Origin: Hyphomicrobiaceae bacterium
GTDB lineage: Bacteria > Pseudomonadota > Alphaproteobacteria > Rhizobiales > Xanthobacteraceae
DNA length: 57,446 nucleotides
Reading direction: 5' to 3'
NCBI GenBank assembly: GCA_947472885.1
Contig: CANJBX010000020.1
Location: 1 to 57,446, forward strand
Below, piece after piece: positions 24,167 through 33,063 of the stretch (position 1 is its first letter; each line of letters starts with the position of its first letter). The notes under the pieces were generated by a model, which saw nothing but the letters and a program-made list of their open reading frames with translations, was not told the origin of the DNA and ran no database searches. A program made the position numbers and the translations under genes.

Positions 24167-25057
24167 GTGGCGAGGGTGGCAAGTCAGGTCAATGCGTTAA
24201 TGCGAACGCCGGTATTGCTCTTTGCCATACTGATCTCCGCCATCGTTCACATGGCGTTGCTGGTCGTGGTCGCTACCCCCTATCAGCGGAACACGACGAG
24301 CGTCGAACTTCCGTCCATCGAGCTGGTCCCGCAAAACGAAGCGCCATCGTTCAACGACGAGCCGCCTGTCGCCGATCAGCAGCAGACGCAGCAGGACAAG
24401 CCCAGGGCTGCGGAAGCGCAGCCGGACTTCAGCCAGCTTCGCATCGATCCAGTGCCGCGCGATCAACCGCAGCAACAACAGGCGCAGCGTCAGCAGCAAG
24501 CGCAACCGCAGCAACAACGCCCTGCGCCGCAGCAACAAGCGCAACAGCAGGCTGCTGCGGCACAGCCGGCCGCGCCGCAAAAAGCCGAGCAGCCGCAAGC
24601 CGAACCACCTATGCCCGAGCAGCCGAAGATTGCGCCGGAGATGGCGGTGGAAAATGTCGTAGACCAGGGCAATCGTCTTGCGGCGCTGATGAACCTGCCG
24701 CCGGTAACAGGCGGGCCTAACGAATACGGCACCGAGGCCGACACCAAGGCAAAGCTTGAGGGCGTTGAGATCGCGCAATTCAAGGCGCATCTGAAATCAT
24801 GCTGGAAATTGCCGGCAGGCGTTCCAGCGAACGCGCAGGTCAAGGTCATCATCCGCGTGGCGCTGCGCCCGAACGGAACGCTGGCGGACCAGCCTTCACT
24901 GATCGAAGCCGCAGCATCGGAACTGGGATTGCCGATCTACAAGAGCGGCGTTGCCGCGCTCAAGCAGTGCGCGCCCTACACGATGTTTCCGGCGGCGAAA
25001 TACAAGGAATGGCGCGTGCTGGACGTCAACTTCTCGCCCGACCAGATGGGCGGCTGA
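24167..25057 (+). CDS. TolA/TonB-like envelope protein with Gln-rich linker
   Basis: A 296-residue protein with one N-terminal membrane anchor (PVLLFAILISAIVHMALLVV), a long Pro/Gln-rich periplasmic linker (about 45-150, many QQ and PQ runs) and a compact C-terminal domain from about 195 (FKAHLKSCWKLPAGV, VKVIIRVALRPNG, CAPYTMFPAAKYKEW). The layout and the domain with two Cys match TolA-type C-termini. TolA spans the periplasm to connect TolQR energy to the outer membrane. No tolQ, tolR, tolB or pal gene is nearby. GTG at 24167 gives the longest frame; ATG at 24200, just before the anchor, is equally likely. Confidence 0.75.
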   Translation: MARVASQVNALMRTPVLLFAILISAIVHMALLVVVATPYQRNTTSVELPSIELVPQNEAPSFNDEPPVADQQQTQQDKPRAAEAQPDFSQLRIDPVPRDQPQQQQAQRQQQAQPQQQRPAPQQQAQQQAAAAQPAAPQKAEQPQAEPPMPEQPKIAPEMAVENVVDQGNRLAALMNLPPVTGGPNEYGTEADTKAKLEGVEIAQFKAHLKSCWKLPAGVPANAQVKVIIRVALRPNGTLADQPSLIEAAASELGLPIYKSGVAALKQCAPYTMFPAAKYKEWRVLDVNFSPDQMGG

Positions 25058-25070
25058 AGCTGCAACGCAA

Positions 25071-25097
25071 AAGGCAGCGCAATGCGCTGCCTTGTTT
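25071..25097 (+). terminator. Rho-independent terminator
   Basis: Stem ggcagcgc (25073-25080) with gcgctgcc (25084-25091), a three-base loop and ttgttt after. It lies 14 bases after the TolA-like gene and separates it from the convergent IF-1 gene. Confidence 0.75.
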
Positions 25098-25117
25098 AAG
25101 AATCAAGCTTCTTGAAA

Positions 25118-25405
25118 TTAGCGGCGCCGGAACTGCTGGCCGCCGCGTGAGGCCGTCGGGCGTGGCGCGGCAGAAGCGGCGCGTTCGTCCTTATGGCGGA
25201 AAATGACGCGGCCCTTTTCGAGATCGTAGGGCGACATTTCCACGGTCACGCGATCTCCCGCCAGCGTCTTGATGCGGTTCTTGCGCATTCTGCCGGCAGC
25301 GTAGGCGATGATCTCGTGTCCGTTATCGAGCTGAACGCGAAAACGCGTGTCGGGCAGCAATTCTGTTACCAGCCCTTCAAGCTCGATCAGTTCTTCCTTC
25401 GGCAT
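25118..25405 (-). CDS. infA: Translation initiation factor IF-1, C-terminally extended
   Basis: A 95-residue protein whose first 72 residues are IF-1: [37 protein letters not shown] and [18 protein letters not shown]. This OB-fold protein sits in the ribosomal A site during initiation. The last ~23 residues ([15 protein letters not shown] then GGQQFRRR) form a basic tail missing from canonical 72-residue IF-1. Rhizobiales often carry two infA paralogs, and this looks like the extended one. ATG at 25405 matches the family start. It lies 82 bases downstream of cspA, with a strong hairpin between. Confidence 0.9.
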   Translation of the reverse strand: MPKEELIELEGLVTELLPDTRFRVQLDNGHEIIAYAAGRMRKNRIKTLAGDRVTVEMSPYDLEKGRVIFRHKDERAASAAPRPTASRGGQQFRRR

Positions 25406-25426
25406 GCAAACACTCCTGAGGCGAAA

Positions 25427-25451
25427 GGCCGCCGCCGTTGAGGCGGCGGCC
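25427..25451 (-). terminator. GC-rich hairpin after cspA, probable terminator or attenuator
   Basis: Perfect 10-bp stem ggccgccgcc (25427-25436) with ggcggcggcc (25442-25451), five-base loop, followed on the minus strand by only ttt. A smaller hairpin (gcaggc / gcctgc, 25461-25478) precedes it. The weak T tract suggests partial read-through from cspA into infA. Confidence 0.6.
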
Positions 25452-25486
25452 AAACTATCAGCAGGCCCGAAAGCCTGCGCTGAAAC

Positions 25487-25696
25487 TTACGCTTCCGAAA
25501 TTTGGCCGACTGCGATCTTGCCCGAACGCTGGTCGGTCTGGGTATCGAAGTTCACCTTCTGACCTTCGTTGAGGCCACGGAGGCCGGCGCGCTCAAGCGC
25601 GGTTGCATGAACAAATACGTCCTTGCTGCCGTCTTCCGGAGTGATGAAGCCGTAACCCTTTTGCGTATTGTAAAACTTAACGGTGCCTGTTGCCAT
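25487..25696 (-). CDS. cspA: Cold-shock protein, CspA family
   Basis: A 69-residue single cold-shock domain. RNP1 is KGYGFI and RNP2 is DVFVH, the two aromatic RNA-binding strands; ATGTVKFYNTQKGYGFITPE is the classical N-terminus. It binds single-stranded RNA or DNA and melts secondary structure. ATG at 25696 gives the standard length; a longer start would add 18 unrelated residues. An unusually long gene-free region precedes it, as expected if it has a regulated leader. Followed by a hairpin and infA. Confidence 0.95.
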   Translation of the reverse strand: MATGTVKFYNTQKGYGFITPEDGSKDVFVHATALERAGLRGLNEGQKVNFDTQTDQRSGKIAVGQISEA

Positions 25697-26000
25697 CGTA
25701 GATATCCTTTTCGCTGGCGGTACGCTTTTAGAGCCGGGGCGCGGATGCACACCGGCGGTTTAGTCGAGTTTGGTGAGATTTTCTAAGTGCGCCGAGCGGT
25801 GAAAGGCGAGGCGGCCCAGTAGTCCGGCCAAAAGTCGATGATATTACTTATAGATACGCCCCCCTTAATGCAAGATGAGGGCATTTGGCGGCGGTTTCCA
25901 TGCCTAATGACAGGCCGTTTGATGCCCTTTTCGGTGACTTGGTCCGGCTCTACCGCCGGTTTGCTTGAAAGATCTTCAAAACGCTGCCACCGAGTGAGTC
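25697..26000. other. Gene-free region between cspA and the flavoprotein gene
   Basis: About 300 bases, divergent promoters expected. A stretch around 25838-25875 is AT-rich (gatgatattacttatagata). It may form the long 5' leader typical of cold-shock genes on the minus strand, but I could not assign a cold-box or promoter with confidence. Confidence 0.45.
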
Positions 26001-27242
26001 GTGTCAGGTATTTCACAACCCAATGTGGCTGTTATCGGCGGCGGTCCCGCCGGGCTGATGGCAGCCGAGGTGCTCGCTGGCAGCGGCGTGCAGGTAACGG
26101 TCTATGACCGGATGCCGTCGGTCGGCCGCAAGTTCCTGCTGGCGGGGCGCGGTGGCCTCAACCTCACCCACAGCGAGGACATTACGCGGTTCATGCAGCG
26201 CTACGGCACGGGCGAGCCGCACCTGCGTTCAGCAATTGAAGCGTTTTCCCCCGCTAACGTGCAGGCATGGTGCGAGGCGCTTGGCCAAAAGACATTTACC
26301 GGCACCAGCGGCCGCGTGTTTCCAGTGGCGATGAAGGCGTCGCCCCTGCTGCGTGCCTGGCTGGCCCGGCTTGTGGCGGCGGGTATCACGTTCAAGGTAC
26401 GTCACACGTTTGATGGCTTCGATGCGCAGGGAGAATTGCTGTTCGCGACGCCGCAGGGCCGTGCCGCAGTGAAGCACGACGCTACCGTGCTGGCACTGGG
26501 CGGCGCGAGCTGGCCCAGGCTGGGTTCGGATGGCGGCTGGACAGACGTGCTTGCGGGTTCCGGCATTGATGTGAAGCCGCTGCAACCGGCGAACTGCGGA
26601 TTTCTCACGCACTGGTCGGACGTGTTTCTCGCCAGGGCCGAGGGTCATCCGCTCAAGCGCATCGCGCTTTCATTCAATGGAGAAACCGTGCGTGGTGAAT
26701 GCGTCGTGACCCATGAGGGTCTTGAGGGCGGCGCGATCTATGCGCTGGCTGCGCCGCTGCGCGATGCTATTGCAGCAGATGGTGAGGCCGTGTTGCACAT
26801 CGACCTGCTGGCCGACGTGGCAGCGGAAACGCTGGAGGAAAAACTTTCGCAGCCGCGCGGCAAGCAATCGTTGGCCACGTTTTTGCGCAAGCAGACGAAA
26901 ATCTCGCCAGCCGCCATCGCGCTGGCGCAGGAAGCCGCGATTCTTGCCGCGATGCCGCTTGGCGGGATGAAACCTGAAGCGCTCGCCGTTTTCATCAAGG
27001 CGGTGCCGGTGCGTCTGACAGGCGTTGCGCCGATAGCCGGTGCGATTTCAACAGCGGGTGGCGTTGCCTTTGGCGCGCTCGACGACAATTTCATGCTGCG
27101 CAGGATGCCCGGCGTGTTTGCCGCCGGTGAAATGCTCGACTGGGTAGCGCCGACCGGCGGCTATCTGCTGCAGGCGTGCTTTGCGACGGGCGTTGCGGCC
27201 GGGCAGGGCGTGGTGCGTTGGCTAGAGAGCAAGCGAACCTGA
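26001..27242 (+). CDS. NAD(P)/FAD-dependent flavoprotein, YhiN/BaiN-like (TIGR03862 type)
   Basis: A 413-residue flavoprotein. FAD-binding Rossmann motif at the N-terminus (VAVIGGGPAGLMAAEVLAG, 9-27), then GRKFLLAGRGGLNLTHSE, the hallmark of the HI0933/YhiN family, and a late FAD contact with GVFAAGEMLDWVAPTGGY. The family includes BaiN, a bile-acid reductase, but most members have no known substrate. GTG at 26001 opens right before the Rossmann strand. Its stop abuts the stop of the convergent ABC-F gene with no spacer. Confidence 0.87.
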   Translation: MSGISQPNVAVIGGGPAGLMAAEVLAGSGVQVTVYDRMPSVGRKFLLAGRGGLNLTHSEDITRFMQRYGTGEPHLRSAIEAFSPANVQAWCEALGQKTFTGTSGRVFPVAMKASPLLRAWLARLVAAGITFKVRHTFDGFDAQGELLFATPQGRAAVKHDATVLALGGASWPRLGSDGGWTDVLAGSGIDVKPLQPANCGFLTHWSDVFLARAEGHPLKRIALSFNGETVRGECVVTHEGLEGGAIYALAAPLRDAIAADGEAVLHIDLLADVAAETLEEKLSQPRGKQSLATFLRKQTKISPAAIALAQEAAILAAMPLGGMKPEALAVFIKAVPVRLTGVAPIAGAISTAGGVAFGALDDNFMLRRMPGVFAAGEMLDWVAPTGGYLLQACFATGVAAGQGVVRWLESKRT

Positions 27243-29054
27243 TTACGCCTGCTCGATTTCCTCGCGCAGCATTTCCAGTTCCAGCCAGCGTTCTTCCGAT
27301 GCTGCAAGTTCCATCTGCGCGGCGCCGAGCGCGGCGGAGATTTCCGAAAACTTTTTCTGGTCGCGTGCATAGAGGCCGGGATCGTCGAGCTGCTTCTGCA
27401 GTTTCGCAATGTTCTTCTGTAACGCCGCCATTTTTACCGGCAGCGTGTCGAGCGCGTGCTTGTCGTTGAAGGTCATGCGGCGCCTGGAAGGCTTGGCTTC
27501 GCGCTGTGCCGCAGGGGTTTTCTCAGGTGCGGACTTCGCTTTGGCCTCTGGCTTGCGCACCAGGTCGTCGCCGCGCTGCGCCAGCATGTCGGAATAGCCG
27601 CCGGCATATTCGCCCCAGTGGCCGTTTTCCTCCGGCACGATGACGGCGCTGACGACACGGTCGAGAAAATCGCGGTCATGGCTGATGAGGATGATCGTGC
27701 CGGCATAGTCGCCGAGCATTTCTTCCAGAACGTCGAGCGTTTCAAGATCGAGATCGTTGGTCGGCTCGTCGAGTACCAGCACATTCGATGGCTTGGCAAA
27801 CGCGCGCGCCAGCATCACGCGGCCTCGCTCGCCACCTGACAGGACGCGCAGCGGCGTGCGGATCTGCTCGGGCGCAAACAGAAAGTCCTTCATGTAGCTC
27901 GCGACATGCCGCGCCTGCCCGCCGACAATCACGGTGTCGGAGCCGCTGCCGGCCAGCGCCTCGCTCAGGGTCCAGTTCGGATCGAGGCTGTCGCGGCTCT
28001 GGTCCAGCATGACCATCTGCAGGTTCGCGCCGAGCCTGATGCTGCCGCCATCGGGCGGCTGCGCGCCGGTCAGCAGGCTGACGAGCGTCGTCTTGCCGCT
28101 GCCATTCGGCCCGACGATGCCGATGCGGTCTCCGCGCATGATGCGTGCGGAGAATTCATCGACGATCTTGCGTTCGCCAAACGCTTTGGAAACATGCTTG
28201 GCCTCGAACACCAGTGCGCCGGATTTGTCGGCCTGCGACGCGTTGATGCTGGCGTTGCCGACCGAACCGCGATAATCGCGGCGCTCCTTGCGCAGCGCGT
28301 AAAGATTGCCGAGACGTTTGACGTTGCGCTTGCGCCGCGCGGTGACGCCATAACGCAGCCAGTGTTGCTCGGCCACGATCTTGCGATCGAGCTTGTGCTG
28401 GTCGAGTTCTTCCTTGGCGAGGATTTCGTCGCGCCACGCCTCGAATTCGCCGAAGCCCTGCTCAAGCCGCCGCGTTTCGCCGCGGTCGAGCCAAACGGTG
28501 GCGCGCGAGAGGTTTTGCAGGAAACGCCGGTCATGACTGATGAGCACGAGTGCGCTCCTGCGGCGCGCGAGTTCGCTCTCAAGCCATTCAATCGTTGGCA
28601 GGTCGAGATGGTTGGTCGGCTCGTCGAGCAGCAAAATATCCGGCTCCGGCGCCAGCGCGCGTGCCAGCGCCGCGCGGCGGGCTTCGCCGCCGGACAATCG
28701 TGAGGGATTTTCCTCGCCGGTAAGGCCGAGCTGTTCGAGCAGATAGCGTGCCTGATGGCTGCCGTCGCCGGGGTTCAAGCCCTCCTCGACATAGGACAGC
28801 GTCGTCGCGTGCGCCGACAGGTCTGGTTCCTGCGGTAGATACCGGATCGAAACGCCGGGCTGGATGAAACGCGTGCCGTTGTCCGGCTCGGCTAGACCGG
28901 CTGCGATCTTCAGCAAGGTGGATTTCCCCGACCCGTTGCGTCCGACAAGGCAAACGCGTTCGCCCGCGGACACCGACAGATCGGCGCTTTGCAACAGCGG
29001 CGTACCGCCAAAAGTGAGGGAAATACCTGTGAGCTGGATGAGGGGTGGCGACAT
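27243..29054 (-). CDS. uup: ABC-F family ATPase, Uup-like
   Basis: A 603-residue soluble protein with two ABC domains and no membrane segment. Walker A motifs GRNGSGKST (about 39-47) and GPNGSGKTT (about 318-326); signatures RLSGGEARR and LSGGERGR; Walker B LLLDEPTNHLDL and LVLDEPTNDLDL. The linker between them and the C-terminal coiled coil (about 530-600, LPVKMAALQKNIAKLQKQLD) are typical of Uup. ABC-F proteins bind the ribosome E site or, for Uup, DNA junctions and precise excision intermediates. Symbol assigned by architecture only. Confidence 0.87.
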   Translation of the reverse strand: MSPPLIQLTGISLTFGGTPLLQSADLSVSAGERVCLVGRNGSGKSTLLKIAAGLAEPDNGTRFIQPGVSIRYLPQEPDLSAHATTLSYVEEGLNPGDGSHQARYLLEQLGLTGEENPSRLSGGEARRAALARALAPEPDILLLDEPTNHLDLPTIEWLESELARRRSALVLISHDRRFLQNLSRATVWLDRGETRRLEQGFGEFEAWRDEILAKEELDQHKLDRKIVAEQHWLRYGVTARRKRNVKRLGNLYALRKERRDYRGSVGNASINASQADKSGALVFEAKHVSKAFGERKIVDEFSARIMRGDRIGIVGPNGSGKTTLVSLLTGAQPPDGGSIRLGANLQMVMLDQSRDSLDPNWTLSEALAGSGSDTVIVGGQARHVASYMKDFLFAPEQIRTPLRVLSGGERGRVMLARAFAKPSNVLVLDEPTNDLDLETLDVLEEMLGDYAGTIILISHDRDFLDRVVSAVIVPEENGHWGEYAGGYSDMLAQRGDDLVRKPEAKAKSAPEKTPAAQREAKPSRRRMTFNDKHALDTLPVKMAALQKNIAKLQKQLDDPGLYARDQKKFSEISAALGAAQMELAASEERWLELEMLREEIEQA

Positions 29055-29346
29055 GCTGACGGAATATGGGGTGGGATCGGCGTGATCGGGACCGCTCTAT
29101 ATCCGGTTGCGGCGGCAATGTCCGCATTAGCTGCGCTGGCGGCAAACCGGGGTCCGGCAAGGTGCGGCAATTAAGACTTCGTTAAACCTGTTGCACAAGT
29201 TTTGCGCGCATAGGCATTGCCGGAAACGTAGGCCTAATCAGGTGAACTTATGACTGGGGAACTGATCGGCGGAAGTCGGCCCACCGGAGCGATTCGTCTC
29301 GGGCGCCGATGTCTTCGTGTGTAGGGCGGACGTTCGGGGCGAATTG

Positions 29347-32187
29347 ATGATGTTCCAGAGCATTCGGTTGCGTCTCTTGGGGCTCGTTCTGGCTGCGGTA
29401 ACCCCGTTCGCGATGCTGATCGGTGGCGGCATCTGGGATCAATGGCGCATCGAGCAGGCGCAGGCGCTGCAGTTCGCGTTGAGCGAAGCGCGCTCGGTTG
29501 CGGCACAGGTCGACGATCACATCGGCAGTCTCGAGAGTCTTCTTGCCGGCCTCACGCAGGCCATTTCGCTCGATCCGGCGGACACGGAAGCCAATGACGC
29601 TGTCCTGAAACGGGTAATGGCGGAACAGCCTGATTATATCGGCAACATCACGCTGATCGGCATCGACGGCTATAGCCTCGGCGCCGCCAGCGGCGTGCGC
29701 TATTACGCGGGTGACCGTCTTTTCTTCCGCAAGGTCATGGCAGGCGAGCGCCTTGCCATCGGCGAACCTGTGCAGGGACGCGCCACGCCGGGATGGATTG
29801 TTACCGTCGCTCGTCCGGTCGAGGACGCCCAGGGAAATCTCAAGGCTGTTCTTTCGGTCGCGACCAAGCTCGAAAAGCTCCAGGACGCGCTGACACCACG
29901 CACCCTTCCGATTGGAAGCGTCGTGCGGCTCATCAACGAAAGCAGCATCGTCATCTCCGAAGGCTGGAACAATCTCAACGCCAACGAGCGCAACTACGTT
30001 CTTTTTGAAAAAGGCATCCGGCACATCATCGCCAAGGATACCGCGTTGCGGATGAAATGGTCGGACGACATCGAGCGCATTACCGGCACGTCGAGCACCA
30101 AGCGTACCCGCTGGGTCGTGTCGGTTGGGTTGCCGACGGAAATCACGCTGGCTCCGGTCATCGCGCGCCTCAAGTGGAGCCTTGTCGCGAGCGGCGGTGC
30201 GTTGACAGTCGCATTCATCATCGCCTGGATGTTCTCTGCGCGCATTGTGCGCCCGATGCGGGAACTCGCGGAGGATGCGTCGATCCTGGCGGGCGGCGAA
30301 CTGAGCCATCGCGCAATGATCGCCTCGAAGGACGAGGTTGGCGCGCTTGCCGACAGCTTCAATCAGATGGCGGCTTCGCTCGAACGCCGTCAGCAGGAAG
30401 TTGGACGCAATGCTGCGGAAGTGCAGGAAGCCAGGGACACACTCAGCGCGGTTATCGATGCGTCGCCGATTGCCATCGTCTGCACCGATCTCGATCACAA
30501 GCTGATCCTGTGGAATCATGCTGCTGAACTCATCTACGGCTACAGCGAACAGGAAGCCGTCGGACACAGCGTGAAGATCGTCCCGAGCGAGGAGGCGGCT
30601 TCTTCAAAGGCGCTGTACGAACGCGCGCTTGCGGGTGAAATCGTCCGCGACGTCGAGGTCATACGTCACCGGAAGGACGGCACGCGCATCGACATCAAGT
30701 TGTCGGTATCGCCGCTGTTTACCCCGGATGGCTCGGTGCGCGGCGTGGCGTGGGCGCATCAGGACATCACCAAGCGCAAGGTCGCTGAAAAGCAGCTAAG
30801 CCACTTCGCGCATTTCGACCAGCTTACCAATCTGCCCAACCGGCTGACGATGAACACCGAGCTCACCCGCTTGCTGGGTGCGGAAAATACGTGGCCGACC
30901 TCCATTGCGCTGTTCGATCTCGACGGCTTCAAGGACGTCAACGATACGCTCGGTCACTCCACTGGCGACCGCCTGCTGGTTGACGTCGGCCGGCGGCTGA
31001 CGGCTGTCAGCGATCCGCAGCACAAGGTGCAGGTTTGCCGTCTCGGCGGCGACGAGTTCGTTGCGATTATTCCCGAATGCGGCGATCCGCGCATCGCGGC
31101 CGGGATTGTCGGCAAGATGCTGGCGCGGCTCGCCGAGCCGTTTGAGATCAGCGAGCATGTGTTGCACCTCGGCGGCAGCGCGGGCATCGCGATTGCGCCG
31201 AACGACGGCCAGACCGTCGATGAACTGATCGCCAATGCCGACCTTGCGCTCTATCAGGCCAAGAAGAACGGCGGCGGCATCTATCGCTTCTTCATTCCGA
31301 CGCTGCGCGCCAAGGCGCAGTCGCGCCGCGCGCTCGACATCGAAATGCGCCGCGCCTTCAGCAATAACGAGTTCGAGTTGTTCTATCAGCCGCAGGTCCG
31401 TCTCTCGGACGGTGTCGTGATCGGCGCCGAGGCGCTGTTGCGCTGGCGGCATCCGGATCGTGGCTTGTTGGCGCCGGGCGCGTTTATCGATGCGCTGGCA
31501 GCCAATCCGATTGCGCCCGAAGTCGGAAGCTGGATCGCGCGCACGGCCTGTACGCAGACTGCCGCCTGGCGAGCCAAGAGCTTCATGCTCAACCGCATCG
31601 CCATCAATCTTTTCTCGGCGCATCTGCATCATGCCTCGTTCACCAATGACATCGAGGACGCGCTGCGTGTCAGCGATCTGCCATCGCATGTCCTTGAACT
31701 CGAAATCGTCGAGAACGTCGCGCTCAACAACGAAGGCGCGGCAAAGCCGCTCCAGCGCCTGCGTGAGCGCGGTGTGCAGCTTGCGTTCGACGATTTCGGC
31801 ACCGGCTTTGCCTCGCTGAGTTATCCGACGTTGTTCCCTGTCACGCACATCAAGATCGACCGCAGCTTCGTCGCCAAGGTGACGAACAGCGCACAGGACG
31901 CCGCCATTGTGCGTTCGCTGATCGCCATGGCGCACAGCATGGAACTGGACGTCATCGCCGAAGGCATCGAAACTGAGGCGCAGGCGGCATTCCTGTTGAA
32001 CGAGAATTGCGAAGAAGCCCAAGGCTTCCTTTACAGCAAGCCGCTGTCGGCTGCTGATTTCGAGGCATATCTCAGCCGGGCCCAGTTTGCCGAAGGCGTT
32101 ATCAAGGAAACCGGGCGTCACTACGCACAAGGCGCACGCGTTGCGGAAATGCAGCTGACCCCGCCGCGCCGCCGCAAGGTTATCTAG
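29347..32187 (+). CDS. Membrane sensor with HAMP, PAS, GGDEF and EAL domains
   Basis: A 946-residue c-di-GMP signalling protein. Order: membrane segment (about 8-30), periplasmic double-Cache-like sensor (35-270), second membrane segment (about 282-303), HAMP (305-360), PAS (375-490), GGDEF (505-660) and EAL (675-920). The cyclase motif LGGDEF is intact, and the EAL domain keeps EALLRW, the Asn of INLF, ELEIVEN, DDFGTG, KIDRSF and AEGIETE, so both synthesis and hydrolysis look possible. The start is an ATG-ATG pair at 29347. The 292 bases upstream, shared with the divergent uup-like gene, hold nothing else that I can identify. Confidence 0.93.
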   Translation: MMFQSIRLRLLGLVLAAVTPFAMLIGGGIWDQWRIEQAQALQFALSEARSVAAQVDDHIGSLESLLAGLTQAISLDPADTEANDAVLKRVMAEQPDYIGNITLIGIDGYSLGAASGVRYYAGDRLFFRKVMAGERLAIGEPVQGRATPGWIVTVARPVEDAQGNLKAVLSVATKLEKLQDALTPRTLPIGSVVRLINESSIVISEGWNNLNANERNYVLFEKGIRHIIAKDTALRMKWSDDIERITGTSSTKRTRWVVSVGLPTEITLAPVIARLKWSLVASGGALTVAFIIAWMFSARIVRPMRELAEDASILAGGELSHRAMIASKDEVGALADSFNQMAASLERRQQEVGRNAAEVQEARDTLSAVIDASPIAIVCTDLDHKLILWNHAAELIYGYSEQEAVGHSVKIVPSEEAASSKALYERALAGEIVRDVEVIRHRKDGTRIDIKLSVSPLFTPDGSVRGVAWAHQDITKRKVAEKQLSHFAHFDQLTNLPNRLTMNTELTRLLGAENTWPTSIALFDLDGFKDVNDTLGHSTGDRLLVDVGRRLTAVSDPQHKVQVCRLGGDEFVAIIPECGDPRIAAGIVGKMLARLAEPFEISEHVLHLGGSAGIAIAPNDGQTVDELIANADLALYQAKKNGGGIYRFFIPTLRAKAQSRRALDIEMRRAFSNNEFELFYQPQVRLSDGVVIGAEALLRWRHPDRGLLAPGAFIDALAANPIAPEVGSWIARTACTQTAAWRAKSFMLNRIAINLFSAHLHHASFTNDIEDALRVSDLPSHVLELEIVENVALNNEGAAKPLQRLRERGVQLAFDDFGTGFASLSYPTLFPVTHIKIDRSFVAKVTNSAQDAAIVRSLIAMAHSMELDVIAEGIETEAQAAFLLNENCEEAQGFLYSKPLSAADFEAYLSRAQFAEGVIKETGRHYAQGARVAEMQLTPPRRRKVI

Positions 32188-32292
32188 CCGCCGATCGCTT
32201 TGCGTCCGCCCGCGAGGAGTTGATCCCGCGCTGATTGACATTCGCGGGCCTGTCGCCACTTGTTTGCTGACGCATACCCTACCGTCAGCATC

Positions 32293-33063
32293 ATGAGTGT
32301 CATGTCTGCCAATTCGTCTGCAAACCCTGCCATTGCCGTCGAAAATCTCGTGAAGGTCTACAAGACCGGCACGGCGGTTGCCGGCATTTCGTTCGCGCTA
32401 CAGCCCGGCACGATCACCGGGCTGCTGGGCGGTAATGGCGCCGGCAAGACCACCACCATCGCGATGATTATGGGGCTCGTCAGCCCGACCGCGGGCACCG
32501 TCAGCGTTCTCGGCAAGCGCATGCCGCAGGACCGCTATCAGGTCCTCCATCGCATGAACTTCGAGAGCCCCTATGTCGAGATGCCGCATCGCCTGACGAT
32601 CCGGCAGAACCTCGACGTGTTTGCGCGTTTGTACGGCGTGCAGAATGCCAAGGCACGCATTGCGCAACTCGCGCAGGAACTCGATCTCGCCGACATTCTG
32701 GATCGTCCGGCAGGCAAGCTGTCTGCCGGGCAAAAGACGCGCGTCTCGCTCGCCAAGGCGCTCATCAACAATCCTGAAGTGCTGCTGCTCGACGAGCCGA
32801 CGGCTTCGCTCGATCCCGACACCGCCGACTGGATTCGCGGCCGGCTTGAACATTTGCGCGATACCCAGGGCGTTACCATGCTGATCGCCTCGCACAACAT
32901 GGCAGAGGTCGAGCGACTGTGCAGGCGCGTCATCATCATGAAGAAAGGCTCCATCGTGGACGATGACGGTCCGGCGCAACTGCTGGCGCGCTACGGCCGC
33001 AGCAACATGGAGGAAGTGTTCCTCGATGTGGCACGCGGCACCGGCATCGCGGAGGGGGCCTGA
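32293..33063 (+). CDS. ABC-2 type exporter, ATP-binding subunit
   Basis: A 256-residue ATPase (longer in-frame start at 32260 possible). Walker A GGNGAGKTT, signature LSAGQKTRVSLAKAL, Walker B VLLLDEPTASLDPDT and the switch His in IASHNMAEVE. It energises the permease encoded next, whose ATG overlaps the TGA by one base. Sequence character is that of exporters of the ABC-2 group (drug, polysaccharide or lipid export). The substrate is unknown. Confidence 0.88.
   Translation: MSVMSANSSANPAIAVENLVKVYKTGTAVAGISFALQPGTITGLLGGNGAGKTTTIAMIMGLVSPTAGTVSVLGKRMPQDRYQVLHRMNFESPYVEMPHRLTIRQNLDVFARLYGVQNAKARIAQLAQELDLADILDRPAGKLSAGQKTRVSLAKALINNPEVLLLDEPTASLDPDTADWIRGRLEHLRDTQGVTMLIASHNMAEVERLCRRVIIMKKGSIVDDDGPAQLLARYGRSNMEEVFLDVARGTGIAEGA

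Noticed and set aside
24470-24560. Possible tandem repeat or CRISPR-like array of cag/caa units
   Set aside because: It is the Gln-rich linker of the TolA-like protein; units are codons, with no spacer structure.
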